NCBI RefSeq assembly: GCF_900115395.1
Contig: NZ_FOWE01000012.1
Coordinates: 1-64,000 of the forward strand
DNA: 64,000 nucleotides
Source: Geodermatophilus obscurus
Lineage (GTDB): Bacteria; Actinomycetota; Actinomycetes; Mycobacteriales; Geodermatophilaceae
Direction: 5' to 3'
Below the pieces are notes generated by a model that was not told the origin of the DNA, did not search any database, and was given only the letters and a program-made list of their open reading frames with translations. Positions 50,981-59,295 of the stretch are shown in pieces. The position numbers and the translations under genes are program-made. The stretch's first letter is position 1, and every line of letters starts with the position of its first letter.

Positions 50981-51946
50981 GTGCACGCATCCCGACGGCC
51001 CCACCTCGCCGGGGCCCCCGCGCGCCCGGCTCCGGTGTCCGTGACGCCCACCGCCCTCGACGGCCTCGCACGGGCCACGTTCGAGGCGACGGCCGCCCTG
51101 GTCCTCGTCTGTGACAGCGCCGGCCAGGTCCTGCTCGCCAACCCCGCCCTGCAGCGCTTCACCGGCCGGCACCGCGACGAGCTGGTGGGAGCGCCGTTCT
51201 GGGAGGTCGTCACGCTCCCGCAGGAGGCCGAGCTCGCCCGGGCGGCGATGGCCCTGGTCGCGGCCGGGCAGCCGGCGGTCCCCGGGGAGGTCGACTGGCT
51301 CGACGCGGACGGCACGGCCCGCCGCATCGAGCTGCAGACGAGCGTCCTGTCCCACGACGACGGCCGGCCCTACGGCGTCGCCTTCATCGGCATCGACGTC
51401 ACCGAGCACCGGGAGCGCGAGGCCCGCGCGTGGCAGCAGGCGATGACCGACCCGCTGACCGGCGTGGCCAACCGGAGCGCGCTGTTCGCGCTGCTGGCCA
51501 CCCGCCTCGACGCCGGGACCGGCGAGGGCTGCGGGCTGCTGTTCTGCGACCTGGACGGCTTCAAGGCGGTCAACGACGGGTTCGGCCACGCCGCTGGCGA
51601 CCGGCTGCTGGTGGCCGTCGCCGACCGCCTGCGCGAGCTGGCCGGACCCGAGGGGTTCGTGGCCCGCCTGGGCGGCGACGAGTTCGTCGTCCTCACCCCC
51701 GGGACGGACGCCGACGACCTGGCCGCGCGGGCCCGGCGGCTCGAGGCGCTGCTGCACGAGCAGTTCGACCTCGGCGGCACCCCGGTGCGGGTCGGCGCGA
51801 GCACCGGGTCGGCCACCGGTTCGCCCGGTGAGCACCCCGACGACGTGGTCGCCCGCGCCGACACGGCGATGTACGCCGTGAAGAGCGTCCGCCGCACCCG
51901 GCGCCCGTCCGCGCCGGCCCCCGCGGACGTCGGTCCCCGGCGCTAG
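50981..51946 (+). CDS. PAS-GGDEF diguanylate cyclase (1)
   Basis: A 321-residue protein with a PAS domain (LVLVCDSAGQVLLANPALQRFTGRHRDELVG to FIGIDVTEHREREARAW) and a GGDEF domain with an intact LGGDEFVVL site and DPLTGVANRSALF. It should make c-di-GMP. No RxxD inhibitory site is obvious. GGAGG precedes the GTG. It is a close relative of the PAS-GGDEF protein at 55936. Confidence 0.92.
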   Translation: MHASRRPHLAGAPARPAPVSVTPTALDGLARATFEATAALVLVCDSAGQVLLANPALQRFTGRHRDELVGAPFWEVVTLPQEAELARAAMALVAAGQPAVPGEVDWLDADGTARRIELQTSVLSHDDGRPYGVAFIGIDVTEHREREARAWQQAMTDPLTGVANRSALFALLATRLDAGTGEGCGLLFCDLDGFKAVNDGFGHAAGDRLLVAVADRLRELAGPEGFVARLGGDEFVVLTPGTDADDLAARARRLEALLHEQFDLGGTPVRVGASTGSATGSPGEHPDDVVARADTAMYAVKSVRRTRRPSAPAPADVGPRR

Positions 51947-51949
51947 CGT
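51944..51949 (+). promoter_or_regulatory. -10 element (TAGCGT) for the winged-helix gene
   Basis: TAGCGT overlaps the stop codon of the upstream GGDEF gene and ends 6 nt before the next GTG, suggesting a separate leaderless transcript. Confidence 0.45.
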
Positions 51950-51955
51950 GCGGCC

Positions 51956-53074
51956 GTGACCGGATCCGGACCGCCCCGGACGGCCTCGGCCCGCGACGTC
52001 CTCGCGTACCGCGTCCGCGCCCAGCAGCTCGACCGGGACGCCGGCACGGTCGACGACACCGCCGTCCTCGACCTCGGCGTCCAGGACACCGGCCCCGACG
52101 GCGCGCCGTGGGCGCTGGCGATCCGCGGCGTCGTCCCCGGGCCCGGCGAGCTCGTCACCGTCTGGACGCTGCGCGGCGCCCCGCACCTGTACCGCCGCGC
52201 CGACCTGCCCGCCGTCGCCGCCGCGACCGCGCCGTTCTCCGAGGCCGACGCCGCCAAGCGCGTCTTCGACGCCGCGAAGCCGCTGCGGGCCGCCGGCATC
52301 CCCGTGCTCACCGCGCTGGACACCATCGCGGCGACGATGCGCAGGATCGTCACCGAGCCGATGGTCAAGGGCGAGATGTCGCGGCGGCTGTCGGACGCGC
52401 TCATGACCGACGGCGAGCCCGGGCCCTACAACCGGTTCTGCGTGCCCTGCGACGCCGTCCACCTCTGGGAGCAGCCGTTCCGTCTGGCGGCGCTGCGGGC
52501 GGGGCTGGAGCTGCAGCCGGGCACCTCGCCGCCGGTGCTGCAGCCGGTCCCCGGGCTCACGCCGGCCGCGACCGTCCCCGACCGGCTCGACGTCGTCCGT
52601 GCGTACCTCCACCTGCTCGGCCCGGCGACGCCGCAACAGGTGGCCGGCTACCTCGACGCGCCGGTGAAGGACGTCCAGCGGCACTGGCCCGACGACGTCG
52701 CCGAGGTGGAGGTCGACGGGCAGCGGCGCTGGCTGCTCGCGGCCGACGCCGCCCTGCTGGGCGCGGCGCCGCCTGCGGTCACCCGGCTGCTCGGCCCGTT
52801 CGACCTGTTCCTGCAGGCGCGCGACCGGGAGACGGTCGTCGCCGACGAGACCCGCCGGAAGGAGCTCTGGCGGACCCTGGGGCGGCCGGGCGCCGTCCTG
52901 GCCGGCGGGGAGGTCGCGGGCGTCTGGCGGCCGCGGAAGAGCGGGAGGACGCTGACGGTCACCGTCGAGGAGTGGGCGCGGTCCTCCCCCGCCCTGCGGG
53001 CCGCCGTGGAGGAGCAGGCCGAGCGGCTGGCCGCCTTCCGGGACGTCCGCCTCGCGGCCGTCGAGTTCGCCTAG
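51956..53074 (+). CDS. winged-helix DNA-binding protein (HTH_42/AlkZ superfamily)
   Basis: A 372-residue protein of the HTH_42 (AlkZ-like) superfamily, with three tandem winged helices as seen in DNA glycosylases that unhook crosslinks. Landmarks are VLAYRVRAQQLDR at the start, EPMVKGEMSRRLSDAL, CVPCDAVHLWEQPFRLAAL and LLGPFDLFLQARDRETVV. The position of the QxQ catalytic motif of AlkZ reads QAR. It may be a lesion-specific glycosylase of the wider YcaQ/AlkX group, but activity is unproven. The stop overlaps the convergent ABC exporter by 4 bp. Confidence 0.82.
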   Translation: MTGSGPPRTASARDVLAYRVRAQQLDRDAGTVDDTAVLDLGVQDTGPDGAPWALAIRGVVPGPGELVTVWTLRGAPHLYRRADLPAVAAATAPFSEADAAKRVFDAAKPLRAAGIPVLTALDTIAATMRRIVTEPMVKGEMSRRLSDALMTDGEPGPYNRFCVPCDAVHLWEQPFRLAALRAGLELQPGTSPPVLQPVPGLTPAATVPDRLDVVRAYLHLLGPATPQQVAGYLDAPVKDVQRHWPDDVAEVEVDGQRRWLLAADAALLGAAPPAVTRLLGPFDLFLQARDRETVVADETRRKELWRTLGRPGAVLAGGEVAGVWRPRKSGRTLTVTVEEWARSSPALRAAVEEQAERLAAFRDVRLAAVEFA

Positions 53075-54924
53075 GCAGCGAGGAGGTCCCGGGCACCGTC
53101 CCCGGCACCGTCCCCGGCGGCGACCAGCCCGGCGTAGCGGCCGCCGCGGGCGACCAGCTCGGCGTGCGTGCCCGACTCGGCCACCCGGCCGGCGTCGAGG
53201 ACGACGATGCGGTCGGCGTGCCGCACGGTCGAGAGCCGGTGGGCGATGGTGATCGTCGTCCGCCCGCGGCGGGCCTCGTCGAGCGCCGCCTGCACCGCCC
53301 GCTCGGTGGCGGTGTCGAGTGCACTGGTCGCCTCGTCGAGCACGAGCACCCGCGGGTCGCGCAGCAGGGTGCGGGCGATGGCCAGCCGCTGCTTCTCCCC
53401 GCCGGAGAACCGGTGGCCCCGGGCGCCGACGACCGTGTCGTAGCCGTCGGGCAGCGCCGCGATCACCTCGTGCACCTGCGCCCGGCGGGCCGCCGCCTCG
53501 ATCTCGGCGTCGGTCGCCCCGGGACGGGCGTGCCGCAGGTTTTCCCGCACGGTCGTGTGCAGGAGGTAGGTCTCCTGCGAGACGACGCCGACCACCTGCG
53601 CGAGCGTGGCCAGCCGCAGCTCGCGCAGGTCGACGCCGTCGATCGTCACCCGGCCGGTGGTCGGGTCGGCGAGCCGGGCGACCAGCGAGGCCATCGTCGA
53701 CTTGCCGGAGCCGGTCTCGCCCACGAGCGCCAGCGTCGTCCCGGCGGGGACGGTCACGTCGACGCCGTCGAGCGCCGGGCGGGCGCCGTCGGGGTAGGAG
53801 AACCCGACCCCCTCCCAGCGCACCTCACCGCGCACGGTGGCCGGGTCGAGCTCCACCGGGTCGGCCGGGTCGTCGATCTCCACCGGCAGGTCCAGGTACT
53901 CGAACACCCGGCTGAACAGCGCCATCGAGCTGGTGACCGTGACGCCGACGTCGAGCAGGCCCATGAGCGGGCGGAACAGCGCGCCCTGCAGGGCGGTGAA
54001 GGCGACCAGCGTGCCGATCGTCATGCCGCCGGAGGTCGCCGGCAGGCCGGCGAACAGGTAGATCAGCGCCGGGATGCCGGCGAAGACGATGCTCATCGTG
54101 GCCATCCGCCAGCGGCCAGCCAGCTGGGAGCGGACCTCCAGGCCGACGAGGCCCTCCGACGTGTCGGCGAACCGGCGCGAGGCTGCGGAGCCGGCGCCGA
54201 GCGTCTTGCCCAGCAGCACGCCGCTGACGGAGAGCCCCTCCTCCACCTGCCCGTGCAGGTCGGCCAGGTGCCGCTGCCGCTCCGCGGTGACCGCCCGGCG
54301 CATCCGCGCGACCTTGCGGGTCAGCGCGATCGCCGGCGGCAGCACGACCAGCGAGAGCAGCGACAGCCGCCACGACAGCGCCACCATCGCGACCACGGTG
54401 CCGACGACGGTGGTGGTGTTGGACGCCAGGGACGTCGCCGTCGAGGTGACCACCGACTGCATGCCGCCGATGTCGTGCGTCAGCCGCGACTGCACCTCCC
54501 CGCCCCGCGTGCGGGTGAAGAAGCCCAGCGACTGGCGCTGCAGGTGGCCGAAGACCGCCGTCCGCAGGCCGTGCATGACCCGCTGGCCGACCGTCGTCGA
54601 CAGCCAGGTCTGCGCCACGCCGAGGACGGCGGTGACCGCGGTGACGGCGACCATCGCGGCGACCGCCCACACGAGCAGGCGCACGTCCTGCCGGGGCAGG
54701 GCCTCGTCGATGACCAGCCGGACGAGGAACGGCGTGGCCAGGGCGACGGTGGAGGAGCCGACGATGAGCGCGACCACCGTCGCGACCTGCCAGCGGTAGG
54801 GGCGGAACAGCGCCGTCACGCGGCGCAGGGGGACCGGCGAGCGTTCGAGCTGCGCACGGTCGGCGGGGTCGACGGTCCGCCCGGACCCGCCCCGTGGTGG
54901 GCCGCTCCCGCGACCCTGGGCCAT
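53071..54924 (-). CDS. ABC exporter (fused membrane and ATPase domains)
   Basis: A 617-residue half-exporter of the MsbA/LmrA/BmrA type. An N-terminal six-helix domain (about 35-330) is followed by an ATPase with Walker A GETGSGKST, signature FSGGEKQRLAIART and Walker B VLVLDEATSALD. It probably works as a homodimer and exports lipophilic compounds. It is divergent from a MarR gene, a common drug-efflux arrangement. The ATG at 54924 is the best-placed start; a GTG at 54942 is also in frame with AGGAG directly before it. Confidence 0.92.
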   Translation of the reverse strand: MAQGRGSGPPRGGSGRTVDPADRAQLERSPVPLRRVTALFRPYRWQVATVVALIVGSSTVALATPFLVRLVIDEALPRQDVRLLVWAVAAMVAVTAVTAVLGVAQTWLSTTVGQRVMHGLRTAVFGHLQRQSLGFFTRTRGGEVQSRLTHDIGGMQSVVTSTATSLASNTTTVVGTVVAMVALSWRLSLLSLVVLPPAIALTRKVARMRRAVTAERQRHLADLHGQVEEGLSVSGVLLGKTLGAGSAASRRFADTSEGLVGLEVRSQLAGRWRMATMSIVFAGIPALIYLFAGLPATSGGMTIGTLVAFTALQGALFRPLMGLLDVGVTVTSSMALFSRVFEYLDLPVEIDDPADPVELDPATVRGEVRWEGVGFSYPDGARPALDGVDVTVPAGTTLALVGETGSGKSTMASLVARLADPTTGRVTIDGVDLRELRLATLAQVVGVVSQETYLLHTTVRENLRHARPGATDAEIEAAARRAQVHEVIAALPDGYDTVVGARGHRFSGGEKQRLAIARTLLRDPRVLVLDEATSALDTATERAVQAALDEARRGRTTITIAHRLSTVRHADRIVVLDAGRVAESGTHAELVARGGRYAGLVAAGDGAGDGARDLLAA

Positions 54925-54960
54925 CTCGCTGATGGCGACCACCTCCTGGGATTGTGCTGA

Positions 54961-54983
54961 GGCTACCTCACCTTCCGGTAACC
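54961..54983. promoter_or_regulatory. candidate MarR operator
   Basis: GGCTACC and GGTAACC form an imperfect inverted repeat 9 bp apart in the 84-bp gap between the ABC exporter and marR. MarR proteins usually bind such sites to repress both genes. Confidence 0.45.
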
Positions 54984-54996
54984 ACACGATCTCCGC

Positions 54997-55002
54997 TACC
55001 GT
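54997..55002 (+). promoter_or_regulatory. -10 element (TACCGT) for marR
   Basis: TACCGT ends 6 nt before the marR GTG with only C residues between, so the message is probably leaderless. Confidence 0.45.
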
Positions 55003-55008
55003 TCCCCC

Positions 55009-55425
55009 GTGGCGGACGACGACGGCACCGAGCTCGTCGAGCTCGTCCTGCGCGCCGCCCGGACCCAGCGCCGGCGGTGGGGCGACGTGCTCGCGCCGTG
55101 GGCGCTCTCGCCGCACCAGGCCCGCGCGCTGCGGGTCGTGGTCACCCGGGACGGCGCGCGGCTGTCCGACCTGGCCGGGACGCTGCACATCGCCCCGCGC
55201 TCGGCGACCGAGGTGGCCGACGCGCTTCAGGAGCGCGGCCTGGTGGAGCGCACCGCCGACCCGACCGACCGGCGGGCGGTGCTGCTGCGCGCGACCGACG
55301 AGGGACGGCGGGTGCAGGCCGAGGTCGACGCCGCCCGCCGGGCCGACTCCCGGGAGCTGGTCGCCCGGCTGACGGCCGCCGAGCGCGCCGAGCTCGCGCG
55401 TCTCCTGCGCACGTTGCTGGACTGA
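55009..55425 (+). CDS. MarR-family transcriptional regulator
   Basis: A 138-residue winged-helix regulator. The recognition helix region is LAGTLHIAPRSATEVADALQERGLVERTADPTDRRAVLLRATDEG, the classic MarR wing with DxRR. It probably represses the divergent ABC exporter until a ligand binds. GTG start. Confidence 0.92.
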   Translation: MADDDGTELVELVLRAARTQRRRWGDVLAPWALSPHQARALRVVVTRDGARLSDLAGTLHIAPRSATEVADALQERGLVERTADPTDRRAVLLRATDEGRRVQAEVDAARRADSRELVARLTAAERAELARLLRTLLD

Positions 55426-55472
55426 CGCGTCCACCGGTCGGCGGACCCCACGGAGGAGGTCCCGGTGCCACG

Positions 55473-55910
55473 ATGACCGGCATGTCCGAACCGGTCCGCA
55501 GCGTCGACCTCCGGGTGTCCGACGTCGAGCGGAGGATCGTCCAGGACCGGCTGCACCGCGCGGTCGGCGCCGGCCAGCTCGACCTGCACGAGTTCGACGA
55601 GCGCGTGCAGGCGGTCTGGGCCGCGTGCACCCGCGGCGAGCTGCAGCGCGTCACCCTCGACCTGCCCGAGCCGCCGCCCCCGCCACCGCCGGCCCCGCGG
55701 CACCGGGTGTTCTCCGACACCGGCGGCGGCACCGCCATGCGGGTGCTCGCCACCGTCTGGGCCAGCGTGGTGGCGGTCAACGTCGTCGTCTGGCTGCTGG
55801 TCTCGCTGGGCAACGGCGACGCCGTCTACCCCTGGTTCATCTGGCTCGCGCCGTCCGGCGCCGTGCTCGCCGTCCTCTACGCGACGGGCATCGGCCGCCC
55901 GCGCCGGTAG
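55473..55910 (+). CDS. DUF1707-domain membrane protein
   Basis: A 145-residue protein with an N-terminal DUF1707 domain (VRSVDLRVSDVERRIVQDRLHRAVGAGQLDLHEFDERVQAVWAA), a polyproline run of eight to nine residues, and two C-terminal membrane helices. DUF1707 proteins are widespread in actinobacteria and often regulate at the membrane; the function here is unknown. An ATG 9 nt later is an alternative start. Confidence 0.83.
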   Translation: MTGMSEPVRSVDLRVSDVERRIVQDRLHRAVGAGQLDLHEFDERVQAVWAACTRGELQRVTLDLPEPPPPPPPAPRHRVFSDTGGGTAMRVLATVWASVVAVNVVVWLLVSLGNGDAVYPWFIWLAPSGAVLAVLYATGIGRPRR

Positions 55911-55935
55911 GCCGCGGGGCGGTGGCCGGGGTCGG

Positions 55936-56796
55936 TCACCGCTCGGAGCGCCGCCGCTGCCGCGTCTTGGCCCCGTACATCGCCCGGTCGGCGCGGGCGA
56001 CGACGTCGTCGGGCGTGTCACCGGGACGGCCGACGGTGCCCCCGATGCTCATGCCCACCAGCAGCGGGCCGGCCACGGTGGGCACCGGCGCGGACACGCG
56101 CTCGGCAACCCACCGCGTCAGTGCCCGCACGTCGGACTCGTCGCAGCAGGGGGAGAGCACCACGAACTCGTCGCCCCCGAACCGGGCGACGACGTCGCGG
56201 GGGCCGGCCGCCGACTGCAGCCGGGCGGCGACCTCCACCAGCACCGAGTCCCCGACGGTGTGCCCGTGCACGTCGTTGACGCCCTTGAAGCCGTCGAGGT
56301 CGCAGAACAGCACCCCGCAGGTGTCGCCGGCCTCCGGTTGCAGCTGCCGGGTGAGCTCGTCGAAGAACGTCTGCCGGTTGGGGATGCCGGTCAGCCGGTC
56401 GGTGCGCGCCCGCTGGGACAGCTGCTCCTCCCGGCGGCGCTGCTCGGTGACGTCGAAGCCGACGCAGGCCACGGCGTAGGGCCGCCCGTCCGGATCGGTC
56501 AGCACGTTGTTGCGCATCGCGACCAGCCGGCGGCCGCCGTCGGCGGTCAGCCAGGCCCCCTCCTGGGGGTACGCCCGACCGGTCGCCATCGCCCGCTCGA
56601 TGGCGTCGCGGGCCAGCTCCCGGTGCTCGGGGGCGACCCAGACGTCCCAGAAGAGCAGCCCGAGCAGCTCGTCGGCGCCGCGGCCGGTGAACCGCTGCAG
56701 GGCCGGGTTGGCCAGCAGGATCCGGCCGTCGGCGCCCACGACCGTGACGAGGGCGTCGGTGCCCTCGACGAGGCCCTGCGCGAGCTGGTCGTCCAC
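55936..56796 (-). CDS. PAS-GGDEF diguanylate cyclase (2)
   Basis: A 286-residue protein with the same plan as the one at 50981: PAS (TVVGADGRILLANPALQRFTGRGADELLG), then GGDEF with an intact FGGDEFVVL and DRLTGIPNRQTFF. The two share long identical stretches (for example GVLFCDLDGFKGVND), which suggests local duplication. It should synthesise c-di-GMP. A short ORF ends 1 bp before its GTG, so it may be the second gene of a small operon. Confidence 0.92.
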   Translation of the reverse strand: MDDQLAQGLVEGTDALVTVVGADGRILLANPALQRFTGRGADELLGLLFWDVWVAPEHRELARDAIERAMATGRAYPQEGAWLTADGGRRLVAMRNNVLTDPDGRPYAVACVGFDVTEQRRREEQLSQRARTDRLTGIPNRQTFFDELTRQLQPEAGDTCGVLFCDLDGFKGVNDVHGHTVGDSVLVEVAARLQSAAGPRDVVARFGGDEFVVLSPCCDESDVRALTRWVAERVSAPVPTVAGPLLVGMSIGGTVGRPGDTPDDVVARADRAMYGAKTRQRRRSER

Positions 56797-56931
56797 TCAG
56801 CCCGGCGCACCGTGCACGGCGCGGACGGGGGAGCCGGCGCGGCCGGGACCGTCGAGGTCCGCCGCCGGCACCTCCCGCGGACCGGCGAAGCGGTCCTCGC
56901 GCTCGTCGTGCACCTCGGTCGTGTCGGCCAT
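56797..56931 (-). CDS. small protein (44 aa) before PAS-GGDEF gene
   Basis: A 44-residue ORF starting MADTTEVHDEREDRFAG with a strong GGGAGGAG 6 nt upstream of the ATG. Its TGA is followed directly by the GTG of the cyclase gene, so translation is probably coupled. It is acidic with a Pro/Gly-rich end and has no recognisable domain. It may be a genuine small protein or a leader peptide that couples ribosomes to the cyclase. Confidence 0.5.
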   Translation of the reverse strand: MADTTEVHDEREDRFAGPREVPAADLDGPGRAGSPVRAVHGAPG

Positions 56932-57180
56932 GACGGCTCCTCCCGGGGCCTCGTCGCCCGCGGTTCGATCAGACCACGGGCACGGTCCGGCGTCGATGCC
57001 GTGCCCCGGTGGGGTGCCCCGCGGTCCCGGTCAGGCACCGGGTCGCCGCAGGTGCCGGCGAGGGGCCCGGCGGCGGGCACGGGGTCCGCGGGGACGGCTC
57101 CCCGGGCGTGCCCGGCGGGTCCGGCGGCCAGGACTCGTCCGGGACGGCACCACCGGTCCCGGCGCGGCACTTCCCCGCCC
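56932..57180. other. spacer upstream of hyuA
   Basis: About 250 bp between the divergent small ORF and the hyuA operator. No convincing gene, repeat or terminator is seen. Confidence 0.4.
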
Positions 57181-57202
57181 GATCCCTCAGCACTAAGGTA
57201 TC
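57181..57202. promoter_or_regulatory. 22-bp palindromic operator 4 (hyuAB)
   Basis: The half-sites are GATCCCTCAGC and ACTAAGGTATC. A TAAGGT -10 (57194-57199) lies inside the right half-site, and the hyuA ATG is 8 nt after it. The operator would therefore cover the promoter itself. It is the same motif as at 4674, 14331 and 14380. Confidence 0.7.
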
Positions 57203-57207
57203 GGGGC

Positions 57208-59295
57208 ATGGCAGCGGCTCGCCGGGTGCGGATCGGCATCGACACCGGGGGCACGTTCACCGACGTCGTCGCCGTCGACGAGGACACGGGGGCCACGGCC
57301 ACCACCAAGACGCCGTCGACACCGGCCGACCCCGCCGAGGGCTTCCTCACCGGCGTCCGCAAGGTGCTCGCGCAACTCGGCCTCGACGGGGACGCGGTCA
57401 CCGCGGTCAGCCACGGCACGACCGTGGCCACCAACCAGCTGCTCGAGGGCAAGCTCGACCGGATCGGCTTCGTCACCACCGAGGGCTACGAGTCGGTGCT
57501 CGAGATCGCCCGGCAGTCGGTGCCCGACGGCTACGGCAACAGCTACTTCTGGGTCAAGCCGCCGCGGATCGTCCCCGCCGACCTGGTGCGCACCGTCCGC
57601 GGCCGGCTCGACCACACCGGCGCCGAGGTGCGCCCCTTCGACCGCGACGACGCCGTCGCCGCCGCCCGGTTCTTCCGCGACGCCGGCATCACCACGATCG
57701 GCGTCTGCTTCCTGCACGCCTACGCCGACGACGCGCACGAGCGGGCGATGCTGGAGGTGCTGCGCGAGGAGCACCCGGACGCCGTCGTCAGCATCAGCTC
57801 CGAGGTGCTGCGCGAGTACCGCGAGTACGAGCGGTCGGTGACCACGCTGGTCGACGCCGCGGTCAAGCCCCGGGTCGGCTCCTACGTCACCAACATCCGC
57901 ACCCGCCTCGACGAGATCGCGCCCGGCGTGCCCTTCTACGTGATGAAGAGCAACGGCGGCGTGCTGTCGGCCGCCGAGGTCGTCCACCAGCCGATCACCA
58001 CGATGCTGTCCGGCCCCGCGGCCGGCGCGCTGGGTGCGGCGCTCATCGCCGGCACGGCGGGCTTCGACCGGGTGCTCACCTGCGACGGCGGCGGCACCTC
58101 CACCGACGTCACGGTCGTCGTCGACGGCGAGCCGGCGCTCACCACCGAGGGCTCCGTCGGTGACTACCCGTCGAAGATCCCGATGATCGACGTCGTCACC
58201 GTCGGCGCCGGGGGCGGCTCGATCGCCTGGCTGTCGCCGGAGGGCACGCTCAAGGTCGGGCCACGCTCGGCCGGCGCCGACCCGGGGCCGATGTGCTACC
58301 CGTCGGGCGGCGCCGAGCCCACCGTCACCGACGCGCACGTCGTCCTCGGCCGCATCCCCCCGCACCTGCTCGGCGGGGAGATCCCGCTGTCGGTGGACGC
58401 CGCGCGGTCGGGACTCGAGGAGCTGGGCGGCAAGCTGGGGCTGTCGCTGGAGCGCACGGCGCTGGGCATCCTGGAGATCTCCGCCTGGAACCAGGCCAAC
58501 GCGCTGCGCCAGGTCACGGTGGCCCGCGGCCTCGACGTCCGCGACTTCACCCTCACCACCTTCGGCGGCTCCGGATCGTTGCTGGCCTGCCGCCTCATGG
58601 ACGTCCTCGGCCTGCCCCGCACGCTGGTGCCGCCGAACCCGGGCAACGTCAGCGCCTTCGGGCTGCTCACCGTCGACGTCCGCAACGACCACGTGCAGAC
58701 GGCGATCAGCCGGCACGCCGACCTCGACCTCGACCGGGTCCGCGCGCTGTACGCCGGCCTGGAGGAGCGCGCCCGGGAGTCGCTGGACGGCGAGGGCTTC
58801 GCCCGCGGCGACCAGCGGGTGCAGCGGACGGCAGACCTGCGCTACGTCGGCCAGGCCTTCGAGGTGCGGGTGCCGGTGCCCGAGGGCAGGCTGGATCCCG
58901 CCGCCGTGGAGCAGGTGGTGGCGGCCTTCCACGCCGCGCACCGGCAGCTCTACGGCTACGACTTCGCCACCGACCCCCGCCAGGCCGTCGAGTGGGTCAA
59001 CCTGCGGGTGACCGGCGTCGGCCCGATCCGCCGTCCCGACCTGCCCGAGCTCCCGCCGGCCGACGGCGGCGTGGAGCGCGCGGTCACCGGCTCGCGGCCG
59101 GTGCTGTTCGGTGACGAGGGGGCCGAGGACTGGACGGACACCCCCACCTACGACCGCGCCCGCCTCGGCCCGGACGACGTCGTCGCCGGTCCGGCGGTGG
59201 TCGAGGAGTTCGGGTCGACGGTCCCGGTGCACCCCGGCTTCACCGCCACGGTCGACCGGCACGGGAACCTGCTGCTGGAGAGGACACCTCAGTGA
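57208..59295 (+). CDS. hyuA: hydantoinase/oxoprolinase subunit A (HyuA)
   Basis: A 695-residue ATPase-fold subunit of the hydantoinase/5-oxoprolinase/acetophenone-carboxylase family. Motifs are RIGIDTGGTFTDVV, SHGTTVATNQLLEG, CDGGGTSTDVTVV and GAGGGSIAWL. With HyuB it uses ATP to open a cyclic amide or carboxylate a ketone. The palindrome shared with the carbamate kinase and barbiturase-family operon suggests a cyclic ureide substrate, such as N-methylhydantoin or a related ring. The ATG at 57208 has no ribosome site; the promoter element is 8 nt away, so it is probably leaderless. Confidence 0.92.
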   Translation: MAAARRVRIGIDTGGTFTDVVAVDEDTGATATTKTPSTPADPAEGFLTGVRKVLAQLGLDGDAVTAVSHGTTVATNQLLEGKLDRIGFVTTEGYESVLEIARQSVPDGYGNSYFWVKPPRIVPADLVRTVRGRLDHTGAEVRPFDRDDAVAAARFFRDAGITTIGVCFLHAYADDAHERAMLEVLREEHPDAVVSISSEVLREYREYERSVTTLVDAAVKPRVGSYVTNIRTRLDEIAPGVPFYVMKSNGGVLSAAEVVHQPITTMLSGPAAGALGAALIAGTAGFDRVLTCDGGGTSTDVTVVVDGEPALTTEGSVGDYPSKIPMIDVVTVGAGGGSIAWLSPEGTLKVGPRSAGADPGPMCYPSGGAEPTVTDAHVVLGRIPPHLLGGEIPLSVDAARSGLEELGGKLGLSLERTALGILEISAWNQANALRQVTVARGLDVRDFTLTTFGGSGSLLACRLMDVLGLPRTLVPPNPGNVSAFGLLTVDVRNDHVQTAISRHADLDLDRVRALYAGLEERARESLDGEGFARGDQRVQRTADLRYVGQAFEVRVPVPEGRLDPAAVEQVVAAFHAAHRQLYGYDFATDPRQAVEWVNLRVTGVGPIRRPDLPELPPADGGVERAVTGSRPVLFGDEGAEDWTDTPTYDRARLGPDDVVAGPAVVEEFGSTVPVHPGFTATVDRHGNLLLERTPQ

